The notes beneath the pieces are model-generated. The model did not search any database, was not told the origin of the DNA, and saw only the letters and a list, made by a program, of their open reading frames with translations. Of a stretch of DNA of 54,989 nucleotides, positions 41,073 to 49,570 are shown in pieces; position 1 is the first letter of the stretch, and each line of letters begins with the position of its first letter. The translations under genes and the position numbers were made by a program. This DNA is from DAOUJW01 sp034421015 (lineage in GTDB: Bacteria > Chloroflexota > Dehalococcoidia > Lucifugimonadales > UBA2985), in the NCBI GenBank assembly GCA_034421015.1, contig DAOUKT010000012.1, forward strand, positions 1 to 54,989, read 5' to 3'.

Positions 41073-41131
41073 TACGACAAAGAGGTTGCCCGTTCAACAA
41101 GCCACTGTCTCATCCGGCAAACGTGAGATAC
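41073..41131 (+). pseudogene. Second, more decayed copy of the sulfite-oxidase 3' end
   Basis: The segment GTTCAACAAGCCACTGTCTC with flanks aligns to the ...CTGTTCAATCAGCCCCTGCC... end of the gene at about 70-75 % with a frame disruption. It lies just after the amidinotransferase stop. Weaker than the copy at 39707, but the order of matches is kept. Confidence 0.4.
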
Positions 41132-41280
41132 GTGGACCCCTGCCTCCGCAGGGGTGGTTCGGGGTTGGCGCCCTCTTCTACGGATAACCATTCCTGCGGG
41201 TTCTGTTACATTCGCGTGGTAGCTGAGCGATAAGGGTTGACAGGGTGTATCCTTGTCTCAGCAAAGCCGAGGAGAGAGCG

Positions 41281-41397
41281 ATGTTGAAGAAAGAGGATGT
41301 AAAGCAGAGCAAGGCTGGAGCGCTGGCGGGATGGTTTAGGGATACGATAGTGTTCTACTTGCTACTCGATCATGTCAACTGGTTCGGTCTGCTGTGA
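41281..41397 (+). CDS. Possible 38-residue small protein
   Basis: A short frame ATG 41281 to TGA 41397 is preceded by a good GAGGAGAG site at the right distance. It encodes MLKKEDVKQSKAGALAGWF, then RDTIVFYLLLDHVNWFGLL, a basic amphipathic start and a hydrophobic end that could be a membrane peptide. A TTGACA lies at 41237 but without a matching -10. Its size makes the call uncertain. Confidence 0.4.
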   Translation: MLKKEDVKQSKAGALAGWFRDTIVFYLLLDHVNWFGLL

Positions 41398-41425
41398 TGC
41401 CTTACAGTAACCTGGGGGAATGACA

Positions 41426-41453
41426 GTAGAGGCGGTTCGCGAACCGCCCCTAC
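41426..41453. repeat. 28-base palindrome (family P, one mismatch)
   Basis: GTAG...CTAC outer arms around TTCGCGAA; one mismatched pair (41430/41449). It lies 32 bases after the gyrB stop side and 29 after the short gene, so it may also act as a terminator stem, though there is no T-run. Confidence 0.8.
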
Positions 41454-41484
41454 TCATGTGTCCAGGTTTCTGACGCCTGTGGCT

Positions 41485-43425
41485 CTACACGTCCAGGTTG
41501 CGGACGCTGGTGGCGTGGTCCTGGATGAAGGCCTTGCGCGGGGCAACCTCCTCGCCCATGAGGTCGGAGAAGACGCGGTCTGCCGTCTCGCCGTCCTCGG
41601 CCGTGACCCTGAGGAGGGTGCGCGTCGCCGGGTTCATCGTCGTATCCCAAAGCTGGTCCGGGTTCATCTCGCCCAGGCCCTTGTAGCGCTGCACGGACAG
41701 GCCTCGCTTGCCCTCCATCTTCTTGAGAATGGAGTCCTTCTCGTTCTCCATGTAGGCGTAGCGGGCGTCCCTTCCCGCCTGGATCTTGTAGAGCGGCGGC
41801 TGGGCAATGTACAGGCAGCCCTCGTCAATCAGGGGCAGCATGTTGCGATAGAAGAAGGTCAGCAGCAGGGTGCGGATGTGCGATCCGTCGACGTCCGCGT
41901 CCGTCATGATAATGACCTTGTGGTAGCGCAGCTTCTCCGTGTTGAAGTCTTCGCCCAGGCTCGCCCCGACCGCGGTGATGATGGTGCGGATCTCCTCGTG
42001 GCCCAGCATCTTGTCAATGCGGGCCTTCTCCACGTTGAGTATCTTGCCCCTGAGGGGCAGGATTGCCTGGAATCGACGGTCCCGGCCGGCCTTGGCCGAG
42101 CCTCCTGCGGACTCACCCTCAACCAGGTACAGCTCAGACAGCGCCGGGTCCTTCTCCGAGCAGTCGGCCAGCTTGCCGGGCAGAGAGCCGCCGTCCAGGG
42201 CGTTCTTCCTGAGCACCATGTCCCGTGCTCTGCGGGCCGCCTCGCGCGCCTTCTGGGCCGTGAGGCACTTGTCGATGATGCGCCTGGACTCCTGGGGGTG
42301 CTCCTCCAGGTAGAAGGTGAGGGCCTCAGCCACCACGGAGTCGACGTATCCCTTCACCTCAGGGTTGCCCAGCTTGGACTTGGTCTGTCCCTCGAACTGG
42401 GGGTCGATGAGCTTTACGCTGAGCACTGCGGAGAGCCCCTCACGCACGTCATCGCCCACGAAGTTCGCCTGGTCGTCCTTGAGGAACTTCTGCTTACGGG
42501 CGTAGTCGTTCAGGGCGCGGGTCATGGCCGTGCGGAAGCCGGTGAGGTGGCTGCCGCCGTCAGCCGTGTTGATGCAGTTGGCAAAGGAGAAGGTCAGCTC
42601 CGAGAAGCCGGCGTTGTACTGGAGGGCCGCCTCCACCACGGTGGTCTCCACAGTCTTGAGCACGTACATGGGGGCGGGCTGCAGCACCTCCTTGCCGTGG
42701 TTGAGCTGGCTCACAAAGCTGGCTATCCCGCCGTCGAAGTGGTACTCCTTCTCCCACTCGGAGTAACCCTGCTCCTTGTGCCAGAGGCTCACCAGGCGAA
42801 TCTTGAGGCCCTTGTTCAGGTAGGCCATCTCCTTGAAGCGCTGGGACAGGTCGTCGAAGTTGTACTCCAGGTAGCCGAAGATCTCTTCGTCGGGCAGGAA
42901 GGTGGCGATTGTGCCGCTGCCCGGAGCTTCGTCCATCCTCTCCAGGGGGCCGGTTGCATGGCCGCGCTGGAAGTCCTGGACGTGCAGGTGGCCGTCGCGG
43001 CGAACCTCGACCCGGAGCCAGGTCGACAGGGCGTTCACAACCGAAGCGCCCACGCCGTGCAGTCCGCCGGATACGGTGTAGCCCTTGCCGCCGAACTTGC
43101 CGCCGGCGTGCAGGGTGGTCATCACCGTCTCCACGGCCGACTTGCCGGTGGTGGGATGGATGTCTACGGGGATGCCCCGGCCGTTGTCCTCAACCTGCAC
43201 CGAGCCGTCGGGCCGGATGGTTACGACGACGCTGTCGCAGTAGCCGGCCATAGCCTCGTCCACTGCGTTGTCGACTATCTCGTAGATCAGGTGGTGGAGG
43301 CCCCGGTGGTCCGTGCTCCCGATGTACATGCCGGGACGACGCCGCACCGCCTCCATCCCCTCCAGGACCTGTATGTCCTGGGCCGTGTATTCCTGGGAAA
43401 TCTCTCTGTCAACGGTATCAACCAT
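41485..43425 (-). CDS. gyrB: DNA gyrase subunit B
   Basis: ATG 43425 gives 646 residues; the upstream extension is not GyrB-like. The GHKL ATPase domain has the START region EGMEAVRRRPGMYIGS and DNGRGIPVD; the TOPRIM domain has EGESAGGSAK and TDADVDGSHIRT; the C-terminal QRYKGLGEMNPDQLW is standard. Together with GyrA it supercoils DNA. gyrA, dnaN and recF are not adjacent. Normal length for a GyrB lacking the gamma-proteobacterial insert. Confidence 0.97.
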   Translation of the reverse strand: MVDTVDREISQEYTAQDIQVLEGMEAVRRRPGMYIGSTDHRGLHHLIYEIVDNAVDEAMAGYCDSVVVTIRPDGSVQVEDNGRGIPVDIHPTTGKSAVETVMTTLHAGGKFGGKGYTVSGGLHGVGASVVNALSTWLRVEVRRDGHLHVQDFQRGHATGPLERMDEAPGSGTIATFLPDEEIFGYLEYNFDDLSQRFKEMAYLNKGLKIRLVSLWHKEQGYSEWEKEYHFDGGIASFVSQLNHGKEVLQPAPMYVLKTVETTVVEAALQYNAGFSELTFSFANCINTADGGSHLTGFRTAMTRALNDYARKQKFLKDDQANFVGDDVREGLSAVLSVKLIDPQFEGQTKSKLGNPEVKGYVDSVVAEALTFYLEEHPQESRRIIDKCLTAQKAREAARRARDMVLRKNALDGGSLPGKLADCSEKDPALSELYLVEGESAGGSAKAGRDRRFQAILPLRGKILNVEKARIDKMLGHEEIRTIITAVGASLGEDFNTEKLRYHKVIIMTDADVDGSHIRTLLLTFFYRNMLPLIDEGCLYIAQPPLYKIQAGRDARYAYMENEKDSILKKMEGKRGLSVQRYKGLGEMNPDQLWDTTMNPATRTLLRVTAEDGETADRVFSDLMGEEVAPRKAFIQDHATSVRNLDV

Positions 43426-43748
43426 CTTATTGCCCTCTCTATCTGGGAAATGCCCCAGGTGTGTGACTGGACAGCGACAACAACGCAGCCAGTTCATTTA
43501 TCCCCGTTGGGGTTCATCCGTAGGCGTCTGTCGGCAATTCTTGCGAGGAAAGCTGATGGGACTCAGAAGCTCAATAGCGAATTCCGACGGCGGGCGCCTG
43601 GGAGACATAGTTGGGTTGTGATTGGGTTTGTGATTGTCGTGCTTAGGAATTATAACACAAATTAGCTATGCCAGTCAAAGGCGCGCGGGCGTGAGTGTTC
43701 TCTAGACGGGTTGGTAACGCCAACGTCGGTTGAAGCGCAACTCCCTTC

Positions 43749-44030
43749 CCGCTCATGGTGAGCCAGTCGAACCATATGGGCGGGAAGATTTTGGAGATAG
43801 TGGACACCGCTCACGTCGGTTCACGTCAAAGTCCGGCGGCCCGGAGGGCGTAGGGGCGGTTCGCGAACCGCCCCTACAATGAGCACCATTCCTACGGAGC
43901 CTGCCCCGTACCTGATACGGGGACAGGAATCCAGGGGCGGGTCTCCCGCCGGACGCCTTGGATTCTTCGCCTTCGGCTCAGAATGACGATGGCCCTTCCC
44001 GCCATTGAAAACCACGGCGGGAAGCTGTAG
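43749..44030. repeat. Repeat-filled spacer between gyrB and the next gene
   Basis: It holds a family S fragment (CCGCTCATGGTGAGCC..., 43749-43792), a perfect 28-base family P palindrome (43850-43877), a GCCTGCCCCGTACCTGATAC block (43900-43919), a GGATTCTTCGCCTTCGGCTC block (43960-43979) and a 9-base stem CTTCCCGCC/GGCGGGAAG (43995-44003 with 44016-44024). No gene is seen from 43498 to 44123. Confidence 0.8.
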
Positions 44031-44123
44031 AATACGGCGAAGAGTTGGGGAATGGCCTCATTTCCCCAAGGCGTACGCTGAAATACGAACCGAAAGCATA
44101 TAAAGCATAGAGGAGGTCGCTCC

Positions 44124-44324
44124 GTGCTCCTTGCAATAGTTCTTCCGCTGGCATCCCTCATCGCGATTGCCGCCTTGGTCATACCTATGGGGCTGCTGTT
44201 CCTGGAACTCGGCAAAGTGGGCACCAGCATAGTGGGCCTGGTCCTCATCGCCGTTGTGCCAGCCATCGCTTTCGCGCTGACCAGGGGCAGCAATAGCCCA
44301 GAGACGGGAGAGGCGGAAGGCTAG
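44124..44324 (+). CDS. 66-residue small membrane protein
   Basis: GTG 44124 has AGGAGG 7 bases upstream. The protein has two hydrophobic segments (VLLAIVLPLASLIAIAALVIPMGLLFLEL and IVGLVLIAVVPAIAFAL) and a short polar tail (TRGSNSPETGEAEG). I recognise no family; it might be a small accessory or signal-anchored peptide. The LLM oxidoreductase gene begins 60 bases later on the same strand. Confidence 0.7.
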   Translation: MLLAIVLPLASLIAIAALVIPMGLLFLELGKVGTSIVGLVLIAVVPAIAFALTRGSNSPETGEAEG

Positions 44325-44384
44325 CCTCCTCGCTGTGGCGTCACGGCTGACGGCAGCCGCTCGCCTGCTCCCTTGAGATCGCCC

Positions 44385-45251
44385 ATGAAGACAGGCGTGG
44401 TCTTCCCCCAGACCGAGATTGGCTCCGACCCCGCCGCGGTCCGCGACTACGCCCAGGCCGCCGAGGACCTTGGCTACTCCCACATCCTGGCCTACGACCA
44501 CGTGCTGGGCGCGAGCCGTGAGGCCCGCCCCGACTTCCGAGGCCCCTACGACAACAACTCTCTGTTCCACGAGCCCTTTGTGCTTTTCGGCTACCTGGCC
44601 GGTGTGACCTGCGCCATTGAGCTTGTGACCGGCATCATCATCCTGCCACAGCGCCAGACGGCCCTCGTCGCCAAGCAGGCCGCGGCCGTGGACGTGCTCA
44701 GCGGAGGCCGCCTCCGGCTGGGTGTCGGCATCGGCTGGAACGAGGTTGAGTACGAGGCCCTGGGCGAGGACTTCCACACCCGCGGCCGTAGGGTGGAGGA
44801 GCAGGCGGCCCTGATGCGCGCCCTCTGGACCGACGAGGTGGTCACCTTCCAGGGCCGGTGGCACACGGTCACCGCCGCGGGCATCAATCCCATGCCCGTC
44901 CAGAGGCCGATTCCCCTGTGGATGGGCGGCGGCGCAGAGCCGGTAATCCGTCGCATTGCGCGCCTGGCCGACGGCTGGTTCCCCCAGTTCCGCCCCGACG
45001 ACCGCGGCCGGGAGACCCTGCAGCGCCTCCACGACTACGCGCGGGAGGCGGGCCGGGACCCCGGCGAAATCGGCATTGAGGGCCGCACAAGCATCGGCGG
45101 TGGAACTGCCGACGACTGGGCCAGGGAGGTGGAGGCGTGGCGTCAGCTTGGGGCGACCCACCTGGGCGTCAACACAATGGGCGCGGGGCTGTCGTCTCCC
45201 GCCGACCACATAGACGCCCTCCGCCGGTTCAAGGCCGCGGCCGGCGTGTAG
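44385..45251 (+). CDS. LLM-class (luciferase-like) oxidoreductase, probably F420- or FMN-dependent
   Basis: ATG 44385 gives 288 residues of the bacterial luciferase-like TIM barrel: MKTGVVFPQTEIGSDPAAVRDYA start, AYDHVLGA, GRLRLGVGIGWNEVEYEALG and PLWMGGGAEPVIRR. The latter two blocks are the hallmarks of the F420/FMN flavin-binding LLM family. The reaction is unknown. Lies before a truncated acyl-CoA dehydrogenase gene. Confidence 0.92.
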   Translation: MKTGVVFPQTEIGSDPAAVRDYAQAAEDLGYSHILAYDHVLGASREARPDFRGPYDNNSLFHEPFVLFGYLAGVTCAIELVTGIIILPQRQTALVAKQAAAVDVLSGGRLRLGVGIGWNEVEYEALGEDFHTRGRRVEEQAALMRALWTDEVVTFQGRWHTVTAAGINPMPVQRPIPLWMGGGAEPVIRRIARLADGWFPQFRPDDRGRETLQRLHDYAREAGRDPGEIGIEGRTSIGGGTADDWAREVEAWRQLGATHLGVNTMGAGLSSPADHIDALRRFKAAAGV

Positions 45252-45392
45252 CAGCCGGGCCTCTTCTCCTGGGCAGCGTTTCAGAAACCTTCGTCTCCTT
45301 CCGTCCGCCTAGAGCAAAGACCGCCCCTGTCGTGGTATTATTAGCGCTGCAACAGACTCCCGCTCCCAATCGGAGCAGGAAGGAGGCGTACC

Positions 45393-46229
45393 TTGACGCA
45401 GACAAACCTGTGGGCCCTCAGAGGCGAGGTGCGTGCTTGGCTCAGAGAGAACGTGCCCCAGGACCTGGACCTCCCCGGCCCCGACGAGGACCTCACCCCG
45501 GAGCTTGAGGCGTGGACGCTGGAGTTCCGTCGCAAGCTGGGAGAGAAGGGATGGCTCGCTCCGCAGTGGCCCAAGTACTTCGGCGGCGGCGGCTACAACC
45601 AGCAGGCCGCGAACGCAATCATGCAGGAGGTCAATCGCCTGAGGCTGCCACCCCTGGGCCTGAGCATGACCTTCCTTGTGCCCATGCGTTCCTGGGGCAC
45701 GGAGGAGCAGAAGGAGCGATGGCTGATACCGACGCTGAAGGGCGAGCTGACCGTGTCGCAGCTGCAGTCGGAGCCATCCACGGGCACCGACCTGGCCACG
45801 CAGCAGACCACGGCCATCCGCGACGGCGACGACTACGTTGTCAACGGCGAGAAGGGCTACACAAGCGAGTCCCTGACGCCGGACTACCTGTTCAGTATTG
45901 TCACCACCGACCCCGACGGCCCGAAGTACCAGAACCTGAGCATGCTGCTCATCGACGCCAAAGGCCCGGGGGTGACGGTTCACCGGCGTTCCAGCCTCAT
46001 TGGCAAGACCATGAGGAGCTTTGAATTCAGTGACGTGCGCGTGCCGGTGGTCGACGTCGTTGGCGGCGAGGGCGCGGGCTGGGAGGTGGCGCAGACGCTG
46101 CTGGACGTGGAGCGCGGAGGCATGGGCATCACGCTGAACGAGCGCAAGGCAATCGAGGAGAGGGAGCGCGCCCACTGGGTGAAGCTGCCCCCGCCTCCCC
46201 CGCCTCCGCCGAGACGGCCTACCATCTAG
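45393..46229 (+). CDS. Acyl-CoA dehydrogenase lacking the C-terminal domain
   Basis: TTG 45393 follows AAGGAGG at a good distance. The 278-residue protein has the N-terminal helical domain and the middle beta domain (SQLQSEPSTGTDLA, VNGEKGYTSE, FEFSDVRVP) of acyl-CoA dehydrogenases. Full enzymes have about 380-400 residues; the C-terminal helical bundle with the catalytic glutamate is cut at RERAHWVKLPPPPPPPPRRPTI, a proline run. A repeat begins within 25 bases of the stop, so truncation by repeat insertion or deletion is likely. Whether the product is functional is doubtful, although some short forms act as partners. Confidence 0.85.
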   Translation: MTQTNLWALRGEVRAWLRENVPQDLDLPGPDEDLTPELEAWTLEFRRKLGEKGWLAPQWPKYFGGGGYNQQAANAIMQEVNRLRLPPLGLSMTFLVPMRSWGTEEQKERWLIPTLKGELTVSQLQSEPSTGTDLATQQTTAIRDGDDYVVNGEKGYTSESLTPDYLFSIVTTDPDGPKYQNLSMLLIDAKGPGVTVHRRSSLIGKTMRSFEFSDVRVPVVDVVGGEGAGWEVAQTLLDVERGGMGITLNERKAIEERERAHWVKLPPPPPPPPRRPTI

Positions 46230-46250
46230 GAGCCCTCCGGCGCATGGGTC

Positions 46251-46274
46251 TTGGATTCCTGCCTGCGCAGGAAT
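46251..46274. repeat. Hairpin repeat (family N)
   Basis: Arms ATTCCTG and CAGGAAT around a CCTGCG core, as at 26025-26078 and 47746-47836. Lies directly after the truncated acyl-CoA dehydrogenase gene. Confidence 0.7.
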
Positions 46275-46302
46275 GGGGAAGTAGGGGTGCGTTAAGGGTT
46301 TT

Positions 46303-46412
46303 CCCGCTCACCCTGAGCTTGTCGAAGGGAGTGAGCGGGAGCCGCACCATCTCGGTCTACCCGCTCAAATGGTTCGACAGGCTCACCCCCGTATCAAGTA
46401 CGGGGCAGGCTA
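46303..46412. repeat. Dispersed repeat (family S)
   Basis: Contains CCCGCTCACCCTGAGCTTGTCGAAGGG in part (CCCTGAGCTTGTCGAAGGG), CCGCTCAAATGGTTCGACAG and GTATCAAGTACGGGGCAGGC in order. The 46230-46567 spacer holds this and the previous hairpin but no gene. Confidence 0.78.
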
Positions 46413-46567
46413 TGAGAGGTAAGGGGTAGGCTTTCCCATGGCGGGTTACAATACGCATATTGCCCTTGCAAGAGGGTGAGAATATACTAGGCGCGGGTCG
46501 CAATTGGCCCTCACGTCGCCAGGACGTGGCGGGCTTTCTGAAATCAGAGTGACACAGGAGGTGTCGA

Positions 46568-47695
46568 ATGGCCACGGAAATCGACGCTGACAGCGTGCGA
46601 GTTGATGCAGACGGACTGGACAGGTTCGTCACCGATGTGTTCAGGACCCAGGGCCTGACCGAGAAGAACGCCCGGGACGCCGCGGCCGTCCTCGTAAAGT
46701 CGGACGTGCTGGGGATCGAGTCCCACGGCGTGCCGCGGCTCCGCAACTACATAACCCGGCTCCAGAACGGCCAGGTTGAGGCCAACCCGGAGGTTGTGGT
46801 TGTACGTGAGCTGCCCTCCACGGCCCTGGTGGACGGCGCCAACGGCCTGGGGATGGTGGTGGGCCAGCGGGCGATGGAAATCGCTATTGAGAAGGCGCGG
46901 AACACCGGCGCGGGGTTCGTTTCCGTGCGCAACAGCTCCCACTACGGCATTGCGGGCTTCTATGCGAGGATGGCCCTTGAGCACGACATGATCGGGTTCT
47001 CAATGACCAACGTCGGCGCGGGCGGTGACACGCCCCCGACGGGCAGCACGACGGGCCTCTTCGGCACGAACCCCATCGCGGTGGCCGCGCCATCCAAGAC
47101 GCCGCCGCCCTTTGTCATGGACTTTGCGACCACCGTCGTCGCCTTTGGCAAGCTGCAGATCGCCATGCGCCGCAACCACGAGATACCCCTGGGCTGGGTG
47201 GTGGACGGCGATGGCAACCTGGCAACGGACCCCAACGCCCGGGGCGAGGGTGGGTACATCCTGCCCATCGGCGGCTTCAGGGACACCGGCGGCCACAAGG
47301 GCTACGGCCTGATGCTGCTGGTCGACATCCTCTGCGGCGTCCTGTCGGGAGCGGCGGTCGGGGCCACGGCCGCCAAGCTGTCCAAGGAGGGAGCGGAGGC
47401 CGAGCGCGTCCGGCGGGCGGGAGCGGCCGCCAACACGGGCCACTTCTTCGGCGCGCTGCGCATCGACGGCTTCCGGCCGGCGGAGGAGTTCAAGGAGGAG
47501 ATGGACGAGGTGTTCCGGGTGATTCGCAACTCGGAGAAGATGCCCGGCTGGGACCGCATATTCGTCCACGGCGAGAAGGAGTGGGAGGCGGAGATTGAGA
47601 ACAGGGCCAACGGCATACCGCTGGACGGGCCCACCTACCAGGCGCTGGAGGAGTTGTCCAGCGAACTGAACGTGCCCCTGAACATCAGGAAGTAG
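46568..47695 (+). CDS. Ldh2-family NAD(P)H-dependent oxidoreductase
   Basis: The 375-residue protein starts at ATG 46568 after AGGAGG. It has the malate/L-lactate/ureidoglycolate-type fold: the SHGVPRLRNYITRLQNG motif with the catalytic His (about 54), SVRNSSHYG with a second conserved His (about 124) and GGHKGYGL near 242-249. It oxidises or reduces a 2-hydroxy acid; the exact one (malate, sulfolactate, ureidoglycolate, etc.) is not clear. Downstream lies a repeat and an FAH-family gene. Confidence 0.92.
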   Translation: MATEIDADSVRVDADGLDRFVTDVFRTQGLTEKNARDAAAVLVKSDVLGIESHGVPRLRNYITRLQNGQVEANPEVVVVRELPSTALVDGANGLGMVVGQRAMEIAIEKARNTGAGFVSVRNSSHYGIAGFYARMALEHDMIGFSMTNVGAGGDTPPTGSTTGLFGTNPIAVAAPSKTPPPFVMDFATTVVAFGKLQIAMRRNHEIPLGWVVDGDGNLATDPNARGEGGYILPIGGFRDTGGHKGYGLMLLVDILCGVLSGAAVGATAAKLSKEGAEAERVRRAGAAANTGHFFGALRIDGFRPAEEFKEEMDEVFRVIRNSEKMPGWDRIFVHGEKEWEAEIENRANGIPLDGPTYQALEELSSELNVPLNIRK

Positions 47696-47745
47696 GCCAC
47701 GAAAATATCGTTTCATGGAAATGTTGCGCATAAGAGCAATGTACG

Positions 47746-47836
47746 GTCATTCGTCATTCCCGCGAAGGCGGGAATCCAGAGAGAATTCTCTGGAGACGAC
47801 GTGCGTCCTAGATTCCTGCTTCCGCAGGAATGACGG
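47746..47836. repeat. Composite hairpin repeat (family N)
   Basis: Two hairpins (CATTCCCGCgaagGCGGGAATC and GATTCCTGCttccGCAGGAATG, written as arms) flank a CCAGAGA-GAAT-TCTCTGG inner palindrome. Lies between the dehydrogenase and FAH genes and is non-coding. Confidence 0.8.
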
Positions 47837-47909
47837 GGGAGAGCTCCTTCCTTCGCACGAGGGTCGGAGCAGGCTTGGAAGGATATAATTTCATAGCAAG
47901 GAGAGTGAC

Positions 47910-48806
47910 ATGAAGCTTGTGCTGTTCGGCGAAGACTTCCGCCTTGGAGTGCTCCAGGGCGACTCTGTGATCGACGCCTCCTCGGTGGGCGACAGCATCC
48001 ACGGCCACACGCCCCAGGAGAGGATGAGCAAGCTCATCGAGAGCTTTGACCAGTATCGTGGCGCGCTGGAGGCCCTGAGCGGCCCGGGCACACCCGTGAG
48101 CGAGGTGAGACTGAGAGCGCCTCTGCCGAGGCCCCCTCGCCTGGTGTGCATGGCGGGCAACTACATGGAGAGCGGGACTCGCACGGAGCCCGGCCCCATC
48201 AACGCGTTCAACAAGTCGTCCAGCAGCGTCATAGGCCACGGGGACACGGTTGTGCTGCCGGACGCCCCGGCCACGGTCTTCGAGCACGAGGCTGAGCTTG
48301 GCATCGTCATCGGGAAGAAGGCCAGCGCCATCAAGGCTGACCAGGCCTTCGACCACATCTTCGGCTACGTGAACTTCATCGACGTCTCCTGCCGGGGCGC
48401 GGGCCCGGCGAACAGGGACAGCTTCTTCATCGGCAAGTCGTGGGACACATTCGGCCCAATGGGGCCGGCTCTGGTGACCGCGGACGAGGCGGGAGACGCG
48501 CAGAATCTGCCCATCAAGCTGTGGGTGGACGGCGTGCTGCGCCAGGACTACAACACCAACGACATGGCCCACAATATTCCGGCATTGCTGGAGTGGATGA
48601 CGTGGATCACCACCCTGGAGCCGGGGGACGTAATCGCCTGCGGCACCAATCACCGGGGCCTGGGACCCCTCCAGGACGGCGAGAGCGTCGATATGGAGAT
48701 TGGCGGCTTTGGCAAGCTGTCGGTGAAGATCGTAGATGCAATGAAGCGGGAGTGGGTCAAGGAGACCCACGCAGAGCGGGAGGCCAGGGAGGCCGCCGCC
48801 AGGTAG
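47910..48806 (+). CDS. Fumarylacetoacetate hydrolase-family protein
   Basis: The 298-residue protein starts at ATG 47910 with AAGGAGAG before it. It has the FAH-fold metal site E-x-E in FEHEAELGIVIG (about 130-140), Asp in YVNFIDVSCR and the following GKSWDTFGPMGP. These enzymes cleave C-C bonds or isomerise/hydrolyse/decarboxylate acyl-pyruvates and similar. Substrate unknown. It is followed by the small alpha/beta-barrel gene, 74 bases on, with a strong RBS. Confidence 0.93.
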   Translation: MKLVLFGEDFRLGVLQGDSVIDASSVGDSIHGHTPQERMSKLIESFDQYRGALEALSGPGTPVSEVRLRAPLPRPPRLVCMAGNYMESGTRTEPGPINAFNKSSSSVIGHGDTVVLPDAPATVFEHEAELGIVIGKKASAIKADQAFDHIFGYVNFIDVSCRGAGPANRDSFFIGKSWDTFGPMGPALVTADEAGDAQNLPIKLWVDGVLRQDYNTNDMAHNIPALLEWMTWITTLEPGDVIACGTNHRGLGPLQDGESVDMEIGGFGKLSVKIVDAMKREWVKETHAEREAREAAAR

Positions 48807-48880
48807 CCGCTATGCTGAAACAAGAGACGCCTCCATTCTTGCAGAGCGGAGGCGTCCCATCATCGAAAAGGAGGTGAGTA

Positions 48881-49153
48881 ATGGCACACGTACTTTTCAG
48901 GCACACGGTTGAGAGCTACGCCAAATGGAGGCCGGTCTTCAACGAGCAGGCCGCGCTCCGCGAGGAGGCGGGAGCCATCGGGGAGCCGATGGTGTTCCGC
49001 AGTGGGGACAACCCCTTCGAGGTGCTGGTGCTGATGGAGTGGGAGGAGCTGGAGAAGGCCCGCCAGTGGGCGACTTCGGACACCCTGAAGGCCGCGATGG
49101 AGGAGTCGGGCGTCAACGAGGAACCCACAATTACCTTTCTCTCCCAGGTCTAG
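48881..49153 (+). CDS. Small ferredoxin-like (ABM-type) alpha/beta-barrel protein
   Basis: The 90-residue protein has AAAAGGAGGTGAG ahead of ATG 48881. The layout MAHVLFRHTVESYAKWRPVF, ..EVLVLMEWEELEKARQWA.., ..TITFLSQV is that of cyclase/monooxygenase-like dimeric alpha-beta barrels. No catalytic residue can be named. A single role in the catabolic set upstream is only positional inference. Confidence 0.8.
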   Translation: MAHVLFRHTVESYAKWRPVFNEQAALREEAGAIGEPMVFRSGDNPFEVLVLMEWEELEKARQWATSDTLKAAMEESGVNEEPTITFLSQV

Positions 49154-49171
49154 ACGGAATTCTGGATGACT

Positions 49172-49207
49172 CCTTGCAGGGGCGGTTCGCGAACCGCCCC
49201 TGCAAGG
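49172..49207. repeat. 36-base perfect palindrome (family P)
   Basis: The arms begin CCTTGCAGGGGCGG and the centre is TTCGCGAA; every pair matches. It lies 19 bases after the small alpha/beta-barrel gene. It is the longest copy of the family and could act as a terminator stem or a cruciform. Confidence 0.9.
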
Positions 49208-49279
49208 CAGCGACAGACAACAGGCCCCTGCTCTACGCGCGGGAAATGTTCAGTCACCGGATCCATTGGCGGAATGAGC

Positions 49280-49485
49280 GCCCTTTTCGTCATTCCTGCC
49301 TTCGGAGACCTTTGCGCAACCCGCGCGGTGGTTCCGTTAAATGTCATTCTGAGCCGAAGGCGAAGAATCCAAAGGGGCCAATCAAAGACTTCGTAGCTTT
49401 GCGAATAGAGGCTTTGGATTCTTCACTCCGCTTAGTTTACCCTGAGCGTAGCCGAAGGGCTCCGTTCAGAATGACAGTTAGAACG
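49280..49485. repeat. Inverted-repeat element (MITE-like) upstream of lipB
   Basis: Outer arms GTCATTCTGAGCCGAAGGCG (49343 on) and its partner TCCGTTCAGAATGACAG (49467-49483), with an inner AAGAATCCAAAGG / CTTTGGATTCTTC pair. A CCTTCGGAGACCTTTGCGCA block (49302 on) matches 54815-54890. No gene in 49208-49561. Confidence 0.7.
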
Positions 49486-49570
49486 CTTGTATTGGGGACA
49501 ATGCCGCAGTTATTAAAAGGTCTCCCTCCGCCGGAATGGGCGATGAAGGGGTTCACGTCAGTTGAGCAAC

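Noticed and set aside
41458..43665. Very long open frame (735 codons) on the plus strand opposite gyrB
   Set aside because: It mirrors gyrB codon positions in high-GC DNA, has no start signal or domain, and gyrB on the other strand is complete.
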